A DNA stretch of 64,000 nucleotides from Pseudonocardia endophytica (lineage in GTDB: Bacteria; Actinomycetota; Actinomycetes; Mycobacteriales; Pseudonocardiaceae). The position numbers and the translations under genes were made by a program. Of the stretch, positions 46,890 to 54,275 are shown one piece after another. Where the stretch lies: NCBI RefSeq assembly GCF_004339565.1, contig NZ_SMFZ01000001.1, positions 3,906,001 to 3,970,000 on the forward strand, written 5' to 3'. How positions within the stretch are numbered: the stretch's first letter is position 1; each line of letters starts with the position of its first letter. The notes under the pieces were generated by a model. It was not told the origin of the DNA. It ran no database searches and was given only the letters and a program-made list of their open reading frames with translations.

Positions 46890-47581
46890 GACGAACTCCC
46901 CCGGCCATCGGCGTACTCGGCCCGCGCCCGTTCCCAGGCGACATCCACGTCCTCCGGATCGCTCGCGTCCCACGGACGCTCCCATCCGGAGCGGTGCAGC
47001 AGTGCGGACAATAGGCCAGCGGTGAATCCCCAGATCACCAGACCCGCCGTCCGGAATGCGGGACCCACGTGACCTCGTGGACCACGCACGGAGAACCGGT
47101 TCGCCGGGTCGCAGAGCGTCTCCACCGGCACCCGCAGCACCCGTGCCGTCTCGCCCGGGTCGACCACGCGGACCGGCGTCGGCACGATCCAGTGCGCGAG
47201 CACCGGCGTCACGACGAAACCGGTCGGCGGGATCAGCAGGTCGGGCAGGACGGCCAGGGGCGCGACGCCGTCCGGGTCCAGTCCGGTCTCCTCCTGCGCC
47301 TCGCGCAGCGCGGCGGCGACCGGCCCGTCGTCGCCCGGGTCGATGCCGCCGCCCGGGAACGAGACCTGGCCCGCGTGCGCGCGCAACGTGCTCGCCCGCT
47401 CGGTGAGCAGCACGTCCGGCGACCCGCCCTCGTCGGCGAACAGCATCAGCACGGCCGCTCGTCGGCCCTCGCCGGACGCCGGGATCCGGCGGGCCCCGAA
47501 CCACTCCGGGTCCAGCCCCTGTGCGGCCTCCAGCAGGGGGCGCAGCGTCTCCGGCGTGGCCAGCGGGTCGACGGCCGTCAC
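46886..47581 (-). CDS. Nudix hydrolase, CoA pyrophosphatase type
   Basis: A 231-residue enzyme. The Nudix box is canonical: GGGIDPGDD then LREAQEETGL. The preceding LLTERASTLRAHAGQVSFPGG matches the CoA-specific UPF0035 signature, pointing to hydrolysis of coenzyme A or its derivatives to acyl-phosphopantetheine and 3',5'-ADP. GTG 47581 overlaps the upstream thioredoxin-like gene. It corresponds in position to Rv3672c of M. tuberculosis. Confidence 0.92.
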   Translation of the reverse strand: MTAVDPLATPETLRPLLEAAQGLDPEWFGARRIPASGEGRRAAVLMLFADEGGSPDVLLTERASTLRAHAGQVSFPGGGIDPGDDGPVAAALREAQEETGLDPDGVAPLAVLPDLLIPPTGFVVTPVLAHWIVPTPVRVVDPGETARVLRVPVETLCDPANRFSVRGPRGHVGPAFRTAGLVIWGFTAGLLSALLHRSGWERPWDASDPEDVDVAWERARAEYADGRGSSS

Positions 47582-48243
47582 GACAACCTCTCCACGGCGG
47601 CCGCCACCTCCTCCGCCGACCGGAACGGCGTCGGTGGGTCAACGCGGGACACCGAGCCGTCCGCGCGGACGACGTAGCTCGCCGGGAGCGCGGGCGGCAC
47701 GTCGAGCGCGGCGCGCAGCGCGCCCGCCGGGTCGGTCACCGCGGGCAGGGCCACCCGCAGCTCGCGCAGCAGGCCGAGGGCGGCGACCGGGTCGTCCCGG
47801 ACGTCCACGGTCAGCACCGGCGTCGCGTCCGGCCGTGCCGCGTAGGCCGCGATCGCGGGCAGCTCCTCGCGGCACGGCGCGCACCAGGACGCCCACACGT
47901 TGATCAGAGCGGGACGACCGGCGAGCACGGCCCCGACGTCCGCGCGCCCGTCGGTGCCCAGGCACGGCACCTGAACGCCGGCCAGCGGGCCGGACGCCGG
48001 GCGCCCGGTCGGCGCGGGACACGGCACCGTCCCGGCGGCTGCCCGCGCCGCCGCCAGCGCGGCCGGGTCGGCCGACGCCGGGTCGTTGTCCGGTTCGGCG
48101 ACAGCGGTCGTCGGAGCTCCGTCAACGGAGGACGACGATGGTGAGGACGGCCACAGCGCGAAGACCGCGATCGCCGCCAGCAGGACGACGACCACCGTCG
48201 CCCCGATCTCCGTCCGGGTCGCGGTGATCCGCCCGCGCGTCAC
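47578..48243 (-). CDS. Membrane-anchored TlpA-like thioredoxin
   Basis: A 221-residue extracytoplasmic thiol-disulphide protein. An N-terminal membrane helix (~14-31) anchors it; a Ser/Ala/Pro linker leads to a thioredoxin fold with the active site W-C121-A-P-C124. Two extra cysteines (Cys75, Cys94) precede the domain, as in the mycobacterial counterpart (Rv3673c). It may maintain the MarP disulphide or cytochrome c maturation. GTG 48243 overlaps the nth stop by four bases. Confidence 0.9.
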   Translation of the reverse strand: MTRGRITATRTEIGATVVVVLLAAIAVFALWPSSPSSSSVDGAPTTAVAEPDNDPASADPAALAAARAAAGTVPCPAPTGRPASGPLAGVQVPCLGTDGRADVGAVLAGRPALINVWASWCAPCREELPAIAAYAARPDATPVLTVDVRDDPVAALGLLRELRVALPAVTDPAGALRAALDVPPALPASYVVRADGSVSRVDPPTPFRSAEEVAAAVERLS

Positions 48244-49049
48244 CGCCCGTCCCCGGCCAGGTCACCGAGCCCGGCCAGCTCCAGCAGGTGCGGACGCTCG
48301 ACACCCTTGACCAGCTTCGCGGCCTCGGCCGGGTCGGTCGGACCGGTACCGAACGCCGGGCAGTCCGACGCGAGCGTGCAGGCCCCGCACGCCGGCTTGC
48401 GCGCATGACAGACGCGGCGGCCGTGGAAGATCACGTAGTGGGACACGATCGTCCAGTCCCGCTTCGGCACGAGCTCGCCGATCTCGTGCTCGACCTTGAC
48501 CGGGTCCTCCTCGGAGGTCCATCCCCAGCGGCGGACCAGACGCCCGAAGTGGGTGTCCACCGTGATGCCGGGGATGCCGAACGCGTTGCCGAGGATGACG
48601 TTCGCCGTCTTGCGCCCGATGCCCGGCAGCGTGACCAGATCCTCCAGCCGGTTCGGCAGCTCACCGCCGAACTTCTCGACGACGGCCGAGCCGAGACCGA
48701 TCAGCGAGTTCGTCTTGTTCCGGTAGAAGCCGGTCGGACGTATCCGCTCCTCGAGCTCGGTGCGGTCGGCTCCCGCGTAGTCCGCCGCCGTCGGGTACGC
48801 GGCGAACAGGCCGGGCGTGACCTGGTTGACCCGCTCGTCGGTGCACTGGGCGGACAGGATCGTCGCGACCGCGAGGTCCAGCGGTGTGCGGAAGTCGAGC
48901 TCGCAGTGCGCGTCGGGGTACGCGACGGCCAGGGCGCGCAGGATGCGCCCGACGCGGCGCGCCCGGCCCAGCGGACTCTCCCCCGCGGCGACGCGTGCGG
49001 CGAGCGTGGCTGCGGCCCGCGGCGTGGGGCGCCCGACGGAGGTACTCAC
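48240..49049 (-). CDS. nth: Endonuclease III (DNA glycosylase/AP lyase)
   Basis: A 269-residue base-excision repair enzyme removing oxidised pyrimidines. The helix-hairpin-helix [14 protein letters not shown] contains catalytic Lys147; catalytic Asp165 is in VDTHFGRL. The iron-sulphur cluster loop C-x6-C-x2-C-x5-C uses Cys214, 221, 224 and 230. GTG 49049 is the start; further upstream residues overlap the divergent promoter region. First gene of the four-gene operon ending in marP; divergent from the small membrane gene at 49252. Confidence 0.97.
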   Translation of the reverse strand: MSTSVGRPTPRAAATLAARVAAGESPLGRARRVGRILRALAVAYPDAHCELDFRTPLDLAVATILSAQCTDERVNQVTPGLFAAYPTAADYAGADRTELEERIRPTGFYRNKTNSLIGLGSAVVEKFGGELPNRLEDLVTLPGIGRKTANVILGNAFGIPGITVDTHFGRLVRRWGWTSEEDPVKVEHEIGELVPKRDWTIVSHYVIFHGRRVCHARKPACGACTLASDCPAFGTGPTDPAEAAKLVKGVERPHLLELAGLGDLAGDGR

Positions 49050-49251
49050 GAATCCGAGACTACGGGGACACACCGACACCGAGCCGCGGCGGTCGAGCGG
49101 CGGAGCAGCGGCACGGGTGGGGTCCCACCGTCCGACCGGTAACAAGAAGGGCGGACACGCCGATGAGGCATCACGAATGGGTATCGGGCTCTCCGACATC
49201 GGCCCCCCGGGCGACGGAGTCCGGTCCCGATGCGGGAGGATCAACAGTGCC

Positions 49252-49503
49252 ATGACTGCTTGGTTGTCCGTCCTCGTGCCGTTGCTGGTGATGTTCTTCG
49301 CGCTCGGTATGGAGCGCGTCGAGTCCCGGCTGCGGGAGTCCACCGTCCGGCAGGACGAGCTGGACGAGCTGCTGGAGCAGCCCCGTCCGGACGAGCTGCG
49401 CGCACTGTTCAGACAGGGGACGGGACGGGCTCTGGAGCTGTTCCGGCTCCGCAACCGGAGCCGTCGCCGGGGCGCTCGACGGAGCCGTATCCCGTCGCCC
49501 TGA
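49252..49503 (+). CDS. Small membrane protein upstream of crp
   Basis: An 83-residue protein: one membrane helix at the N-terminus ([19 protein letters not shown]), then an acidic amphipathic helix ([24 protein letters not shown]) and a basic tail. GGGAGGA at 49234-49240 precedes ATG 49252. Its place between nth and crp corresponds to Rv3675 in M. tuberculosis, also a small membrane protein of unknown function. 149 bases separate it from crp. Confidence 0.8.
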   Translation: MTAWLSVLVPLLVMFFALGMERVESRLRESTVRQDELDELLEQPRPDELRALFRQGTGRALELFRLRNRSRRRGARRSRIPSP

Positions 49504-49652
49504 CCCCATCGCGCAAAGCCGAACGGGTGAGCGGACCTGATCGGGCTCGCGCCCGTTCGGGTTGTCGCTGCGCATCGGGTTGCCCCCGGGCTCTACACTG
49601 GCGCGCCGACGACCCGCTGCGCACCCGTGCGGCCGGTGAACGAGGAGTTTCA

Positions 49653-50327
49653 GTGGACGAGGTTCTCATCAGGGCCGGGATCTTCCAGGGAGTGGAGCCC
49701 CAGGCCGCAGAGGCGTTGGCCGAGGCGTTGGAGCCGGCCGAGTTCTCCCGTGGCCAGGTGATCTTCTCCGAGGGTGAGCCGGGCGACCGGCTCTACATCG
49801 TGTCGGGCGGCAAGGTGAAGCTCGGCCGCAAGTCCCCCGACGGCCGGGAGAACCTGCTGATGGTCGCCGGGCCGTCGGACATGTTCGGCGAGCTCTCGAT
49901 CTTCGACCCGGGCCCGCGAACGTCGACCGCCACGGCGGTCACCGAGGTGCGGACGTTCACCATGGACCGCACCGCGCTCCGCGAGTGGATCGGCAAGCGC
50001 CCGGAGATCGCCGAGCAGCTGCTGCGGGTGCTGGCGCGCAGGCTGCGCCGGACGAACAACATGCTCGCCGACCTGATCTTCACCGACGTGCCAGGTCGTG
50101 TCGCGAAGTCGCTGCTCCAGCTGGCCCGCCAGTTCGGGTCGCAGGAGTCCGGCCTGCTGCGGGTCACGCACGACCTCACACAGGAGGAGATCGCCCAGCT
50201 GGTCGGCGCCTCCCGCGAGACGGTCAACAAGGCGCTCGCCGACTTCGCCCACCGCGGCTGGCTGCGTCTCGAGGGCAAGAGCGTCCTGATCCTGGAGCCG
50301 GAGCGCCTCGCCCGCCGGGCCCGCTAG
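49653..50327 (+). CDS. crp: cAMP receptor protein (CRP/FNR family)
   Basis: A 224-residue global regulator, the same length as M. tuberculosis Crp (Rv3676) and very similar along its length. The cAMP pocket shows Gly79-Glu80-Leu81 and Arg89-Thr90-Ser91 in [14 protein letters not shown]. The C-terminal helix-turn-helix is [26 protein letters not shown] at 49642-49647 sets the start at GTG 49653. It would control carbon, respiratory and dormancy genes through TGTGA-N6-TCACA sites; I found no clear copy of that site in the window. Confidence 0.97.
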   Translation: MDEVLIRAGIFQGVEPQAAEALAEALEPAEFSRGQVIFSEGEPGDRLYIVSGGKVKLGRKSPDGRENLLMVAGPSDMFGELSIFDPGPRTSTATAVTEVRTFTMDRTALREWIGKRPEIAEQLLRVLARRLRRTNNMLADLIFTDVPGRVAKSLLQLARQFGSQESGLLRVTHDLTQEEIAQLVGASRETVNKALADFAHRGWLRLEGKSVLILEPERLARRAR

Positions 50328-50339
50328 GTCGACCCCACC

Positions 50340-50361
50340 GACTGGTACGCCCGTACCAGTC
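50340..50361. promoter_or_regulatory. Perfect palindrome between crp and an MFS gene
   Basis: GACTGGTAC, four bases (GCCC), GTACCAGTC: nine-base perfect arms. It starts 13 bases after the crp stop and ends 17 bases before the MFS start. It can be an operator for the MFS gene or a crp terminator; the lack of a T-tract and the closeness to the start favour an operator. Confidence 0.6.
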
Positions 50362-50378
50362 CGTGTGATGCTGGAGGC

Positions 50379-51617
50379 GTGCCCGCCTCCCTGCGTCACT
50401 ACCGCGCTGCCCTGAGGACGCCAGGGGCGGTGGCACCCGTACTCGCGTCCGCGCTCGGCCGGCTGCCGATCGCGATGCTGAGCCTTGCCGTGCTGCTCTA
50501 CGTGCACGCGGTGCAGGGGTCGTTCGCCGTCGGCGGCGCCGTGTCGGCGGGCGTGCTCGCGGGGACCGCCGTCGGGATGGTCGTGCAGGGCCGTGTCGTC
50601 GACCGGCTCGGCCCGACCCGCCCGCTGCTCGTCGTGGCCGCGCTGTTCGCCGTGGCGGGCGGGTTCCTGGTGGTGGTCGTCGACCGCGGTCACGGTCTCG
50701 CGACGCTGTTCCCGCTCGCCGTCACGACCGGCCTGTTCAGCCCGTCGATCGAGGGCGCGTCCCGGGCACTGTGGACGGACCTGACGCCGTCCGGCCCGGT
50801 CCGGGAGGCGGCGTTCAACTACGAGGCGATCAGTCTCGAGGTGTTCTTCATCCTCGGGCCGGGGCTCGCGGCCCTGCTCGTCGCGACGACGCCGTGGCCC
50901 GGCACCGCACTCGTCGCGGCCGTCGCGGCGATGGCGACCGGCACGGTCCTGTTCGCGCTGTCCCCCCGGGTGCGCGCCCGCAGCGCGTCGGCCCGGTCGG
51001 CCGTCGTGGAGCGGGCCGGGATGCTCGGCGTGATCCGGCGTCCCGGCCTGCGGACGGTCGCGCTCGCCTCACTCGGGTTCGGCCTGGTCATCGGGTCCGT
51101 CGAGGTCGGAGTACCTGCCGCTGCGACGGCGGCGGGGTCACCCGCCGCGGGCGGCCTCCTGCTGTCGGCGTGGTCGGTGATCTCGGTGGCCGCCGGCGTG
51201 CTCTACGGGCTGAGGCCGTGGCCGCGCTCGATGGGACGGCGGCTTCCGGTCCTGCTCGGGACGTTCGCCGTTCTCGTCGGACTGACGGCGCTGGTCGCCC
51301 CGCTCCGGTCGCTGCCCCTGCTCGCGGTGACGTTGTTGTTGGCCGGCGCCACGATCACGCCGCAGGTCACCGCACACTCGCACGGCGTCGACCTCACCGC
51401 GCCGGACTCGTCGGCGGCCGAGGCGTTCAGCTGGGTCGTCACGTCGGCCGTGATCGGCGTGTCCGCCGGCCAGTCCCTGGCGGGCCTGGCCGTGGACACG
51501 GTCGGGCCGGCCGGGTTCGCCGTCGGCCCGGTGCTGGGCCTCGTCGTGGCGTGCGTGCTGTGGCTCCGACGACGGACGGTCGTCCCCGCGGCGGAGCGCG
51601 AGGTGTCGCCGGTCTGA
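50379..51617 (+). CDS. MFS transporter
   Basis: A 412-residue, twelve-helix carrier; the loop motif QGRVVDRLGPTRPLLV fits the MFS pattern. It resembles putative drug-efflux carriers; the substrate is unknown. GTG 50379 is used; the GGAGG at 50373-50377 is too close to act on it, so a leaderless transcript or a start further in is possible. It is absent from the corresponding position in M. tuberculosis (between crp and the metallo-hydrolase gene) and is therefore probably an insertion. Confidence 0.88.
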   Translation: MPASLRHYRAALRTPGAVAPVLASALGRLPIAMLSLAVLLYVHAVQGSFAVGGAVSAGVLAGTAVGMVVQGRVVDRLGPTRPLLVVAALFAVAGGFLVVVVDRGHGLATLFPLAVTTGLFSPSIEGASRALWTDLTPSGPVREAAFNYEAISLEVFFILGPGLAALLVATTPWPGTALVAAVAAMATGTVLFALSPRVRARSASARSAVVERAGMLGVIRRPGLRTVALASLGFGLVIGSVEVGVPAAATAAGSPAAGGLLLSAWSVISVAAGVLYGLRPWPRSMGRRLPVLLGTFAVLVGLTALVAPLRSLPLLAVTLLLAGATITPQVTAHSHGVDLTAPDSSAAEAFSWVVTSAVIGVSAGQSLAGLAVDTVGPAGFAVGPVLGLVVACVLWLRRRTVVPAAEREVSPV

Positions 51618-51716
51618 GTCGGTCCGGGCTGTCCTGAACGGCTCCACCCGACGACATCGCACCGGTGGTGGCTCCCCGACGCGGCCGACCGCCGTACGTG
51701 CGATCTCGGCCCGATC

Positions 51717-52502
51717 TCAGCCTCGCAGGTAGTCCAGCTGCGCGCGGACCGACCACTCCGCCGCGTCCCAGAGCTTCTCCTCGACGTCGGCGTACACCAT
51801 CTCGACGACCTCGCGCGGTGTCGCGTCCGGCCCCAGCTTCTCCAGCGCCGCGCGGACCTGGTCCAGGCGTTGCTCACGGTGCGCCAGGTACTCCCGTGCG
51901 ACGGCGGTCGCGTCCGGGAGCTCCGGCCCGTGACCCGGCAGGACCGGCGTGCCGGCCGGGATCAGCTCGGCCAGCAGTCGCAGCGAGTCCAGGTAGGGCC
52001 CGAGCGCGCCGTCCGGGTGCGCGATGACCGTCGTGCCCCTCCCGAGGATCGTGTCGCCGGTCAGCAGCGCCGGGTCGTTGCCGCCGACCAGGAACGACAG
52101 CGAGTCCGCCGTGTGGCCCGGCGTCGCGATCACCCGGATGTTCACGCCCGCGACGAACATCGTCTCGCCGTCGGTCAGCGGTTCGGCCCGCCGGCAGAGC
52201 GACGGGTCCAGCGCCCGTACCGGCGCGCCGGTCAGCTCGACGAAGCGGTCGATGCCGCCCGCGTGGTCGTGGTGGTGATGGGTGAGCAGCACGAGTGCGA
52301 CGGGCGGTCCGTCGGCCAGCTGCTCGAGGTGCTCGCCGTCGTCCTCCCCGGGGTCGACGACCACCCGCGCCGGCGACCCGAGATCGGACAGCACCCACGA
52401 GTTCGTGCCGTCGAGCGTCATGTGGTTCGGGTTGTTCTGCAGCAGCACCGACGCGGCCTGGCGCACCGGTCGCAGCTCGCCGTACGCAGGGTGTTCGCTC
52501 AT
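51717..52502 (-). CDS. Metallo-beta-lactamase-fold hydrolase
   Basis: A 261-residue binuclear zinc hydrolase. The motif THHHHDHAGG gives the H-x-H-x-D-H ligands (His75, His77, Asp79, His80); further ligands are in TPGHTADS, TGDTILG and GHGPEL. The C-terminal helical domain (LAHREQRLDQVRAAL) is of the LACTB2/endoribonuclease-like group, suggesting RNA or thioester hydrolysis. It corresponds to Rv3677c. ATG 52502 touches the stop of the upstream Nudix gene; GTG 52505 is the alternative. Confidence 0.92.
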   Translation of the reverse strand: MSEHPAYGELRPVRQAASVLLQNNPNHMTLDGTNSWVLSDLGSPARVVVDPGEDDGEHLEQLADGPPVALVLLTHHHHDHAGGIDRFVELTGAPVRALDPSLCRRAEPLTDGETMFVAGVNIRVIATPGHTADSLSFLVGGNDPALLTGDTILGRGTTVIAHPDGALGPYLDSLRLLAELIPAGTPVLPGHGPELPDATAVAREYLAHREQRLDQVRAALEKLGPDATPREVVEMVYADVEEKLWDAAEWSVRAQLDYLRG

Positions 52503-53320
52503 CACGCCGGTCCCTTCGGGGTGAGGTGGTCAGCGGCGGTCTCCCAGTCCGGATCGCCGGGCAGCACGACGCTCACCGAGCTCCCCTCGCGCCGCACCCG
52601 CGGGATCACCGGGGTGATCGACCGGCCCGGCGCGGCGGTGAGCGCGTCCCCGGCCGACCCGTGCTCACCGAGCTCCTGCAGCGTGCGCAGGGTCGGCGCC
52701 ATCAGTTCGATCTCCAGCCCCTCGTAGGCGCGCAACGCGTTCGCCGGCGTCCACCACCGAGCCTCGACGGCCTCGGTCGTCCTGTCGTCGGCGCGTTGGC
52801 CGTCCGGGACGCGGGCGATCAGGAACGCCGTGTCGTAGCGGCGCGGGTTGGCCGGTGGGGTGATCCACCGCGCCCAGCCCTCCAGCAGGTCCGTACGGAG
52901 CACGAGATCGTGGTCGACGAGCAGCTCCCCGAGTGTGCGACGGCGCTCGTTCAGGTCGTCGCGCCAGCGCTCGGCGTCCGGCAGCGGCACCGGTGGGCCG
53001 TCGGCGGCTCCGGCCAGCAGGACGCCGCACTCCTCGAACGTCTCCCGGATCGCCGCCTGCACGAACGACCCGGCGAGCTCCGGCTCGCAGTCCAGCCTGC
53101 GGCCCCACTCCGCCGGAGAGGGTCCGCGCCAGCGCGTCGGGTCCGGGACGTCGGACGACGAGACGCCGCCGCCCGGGAACACGGTCATGCCGCCGGCGAA
53201 GGCCATGCCGGACACCCGCCGTTGGAGAAAGACCTCGAGGCCGCCGTCCGGGGCGTCGCGGACGAGCAGGACGGTCGCGGCCGGCCTCGGAACGACCGGT
53301 TCCCCGCTGCTCTGCGCCAT
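52502..53320 (-). CDS. Nudix hydrolase with an interrupted Nudix box (NUDT19-like)
   Basis: A 272-residue enzyme. GGMTVFPGGGVSSSD begins the Nudix box, and the catalytic helix IRETFEECGVLL follows only after an insertion of roughly 35 residues, the layout of NUDT19/RP2-type CoA diphosphatases. The metal-binding Glu residues of RETFEE are kept. ATG 53320; the downstream metallo-hydrolase starts at its stop, so the two form an operon. It is the second CoA-type Nudix gene in the window. Confidence 0.88.
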   Translation of the reverse strand: MAQSSGEPVVPRPAATVLLVRDAPDGGLEVFLQRRVSGMAFAGGMTVFPGGGVSSSDVPDPTRWRGPSPAEWGRRLDCEPELAGSFVQAAIRETFEECGVLLAGAADGPPVPLPDAERWRDDLNERRRTLGELLVDHDLVLRTDLLEGWARWITPPANPRRYDTAFLIARVPDGQRADDRTTEAVEARWWTPANALRAYEGLEIELMAPTLRTLQELGEHGSAGDALTAAPGRSITPVIPRVRREGSSVSVVLPGDPDWETAADHLTPKGPA

Positions 53321-53363
53321 GCCCGGACCCTAGGTCATGATGCGGGGACCGGGGCACGTGATG

Positions 53364-54269
53364 ATGACCGCCATGACGAGCGAGCGGCTGCGGATCGGGC
53401 TGGTCGGCGCCGGACCGTGGGCGTGGCGGGTGCACGCGCCGTCGCTGACCCAGCATCCGTGGTTCCGGTTCCAGGGCGTCTGGACGCGCAGGCCGGAGGC
53501 CGCCGGCGATCTCTGCGACGAGTTCGGCGGACGCCCGTACCGCACGCTCGACGAGCTCGTGGACGACACCGACGTGATCGCGTTCGCCGTGCCGCCCGCC
53601 GTGCAGGCGGAGCTCGCGCCCGATGTCGCCGCGGCCGGCAGGCACCTCGTGCTGGAGAAGCCGTTGGGCGAGGACCTGGCGGGCGCGCGCCGGGTCGCGG
53701 ACGCGGTCGCCGCCGCCGGGGTCCACTCGACGACGGTGCTCGTCCTGCGCTTCGACGACGCCGTGCTGGCCTGGCTGGACGGCATCGGCCCCGGGCCCGC
53801 TGGCCAGGACACGGTCGGTGTCGCCCGGTGGCTGTCCGGCTCGCTGCTCGGCGGTCCGTACCACCGGTCGGCATGGCGGGCGGAACACGGCGCGCTGCTG
53901 GACATCGGCCCGCACGTGATCGACCTGCTGGACACCGCGCTCGGTCCGGTGACCGGTGTGGACATGGCGCGGCGGACCGACCCGGACGTCTGGCGGGTCG
54001 GGCTCGCGCACGCCGGCGGCGCACGCAGCACGATGACGCTCTCGCTGCGCCTGCCGGTGGACCCGACCGAGATGGAGTTCGGCGTGTTCGGGCCCGCCGG
54101 GCGGCACGTGCTGCGCGCCCGCTCCGACGACGCCACCACCTGCTACGGGCGGATGCTCGACGAGCTCGCGTTCGCCGTCGGGCCCGGACGTCCTGGGCCC
54201 GCCGTCGACGCGGCCCGCGCGCTGCGGCTGCAGGAGATCGTCGACGAGATCCGGGGCGCGGCCGGCTGA
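53364..54269 (+). CDS. Gfo/Idh/MocA-family oxidoreductase
   Basis: A 301-residue NAD(P)-dependent oxidoreductase. The Rossmann motif is in RIGLVGAGPWAWRVHAP, and the family motif EKP is in HLVLEKPLGED (catalytic Lys). A C-terminal alpha/beta domain follows, with HxxxD-like HVIDLLDTAL. It acts on a sugar, inositol or similar polyol, not identifiable. ATG 53364 is used; ATGs at 53361 and 53373 are in frame. It is convergent with the long repeat-rich gene, six bases apart. Confidence 0.87.
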   Translation: MTAMTSERLRIGLVGAGPWAWRVHAPSLTQHPWFRFQGVWTRRPEAAGDLCDEFGGRPYRTLDELVDDTDVIAFAVPPAVQAELAPDVAAAGRHLVLEKPLGEDLAGARRVADAVAAAGVHSTTVLVLRFDDAVLAWLDGIGPGPAGQDTVGVARWLSGSLLGGPYHRSAWRAEHGALLDIGPHVIDLLDTALGPVTGVDMARRTDPDVWRVGLAHAGGARSTMTLSLRLPVDPTEMEFGVFGPAGRHVLRARSDDATTCYGRMLDELAFAVGPGRPGPAVDAARALRLQEIVDEIRGAAG

Positions 54270-54275
54270 GCCGGG

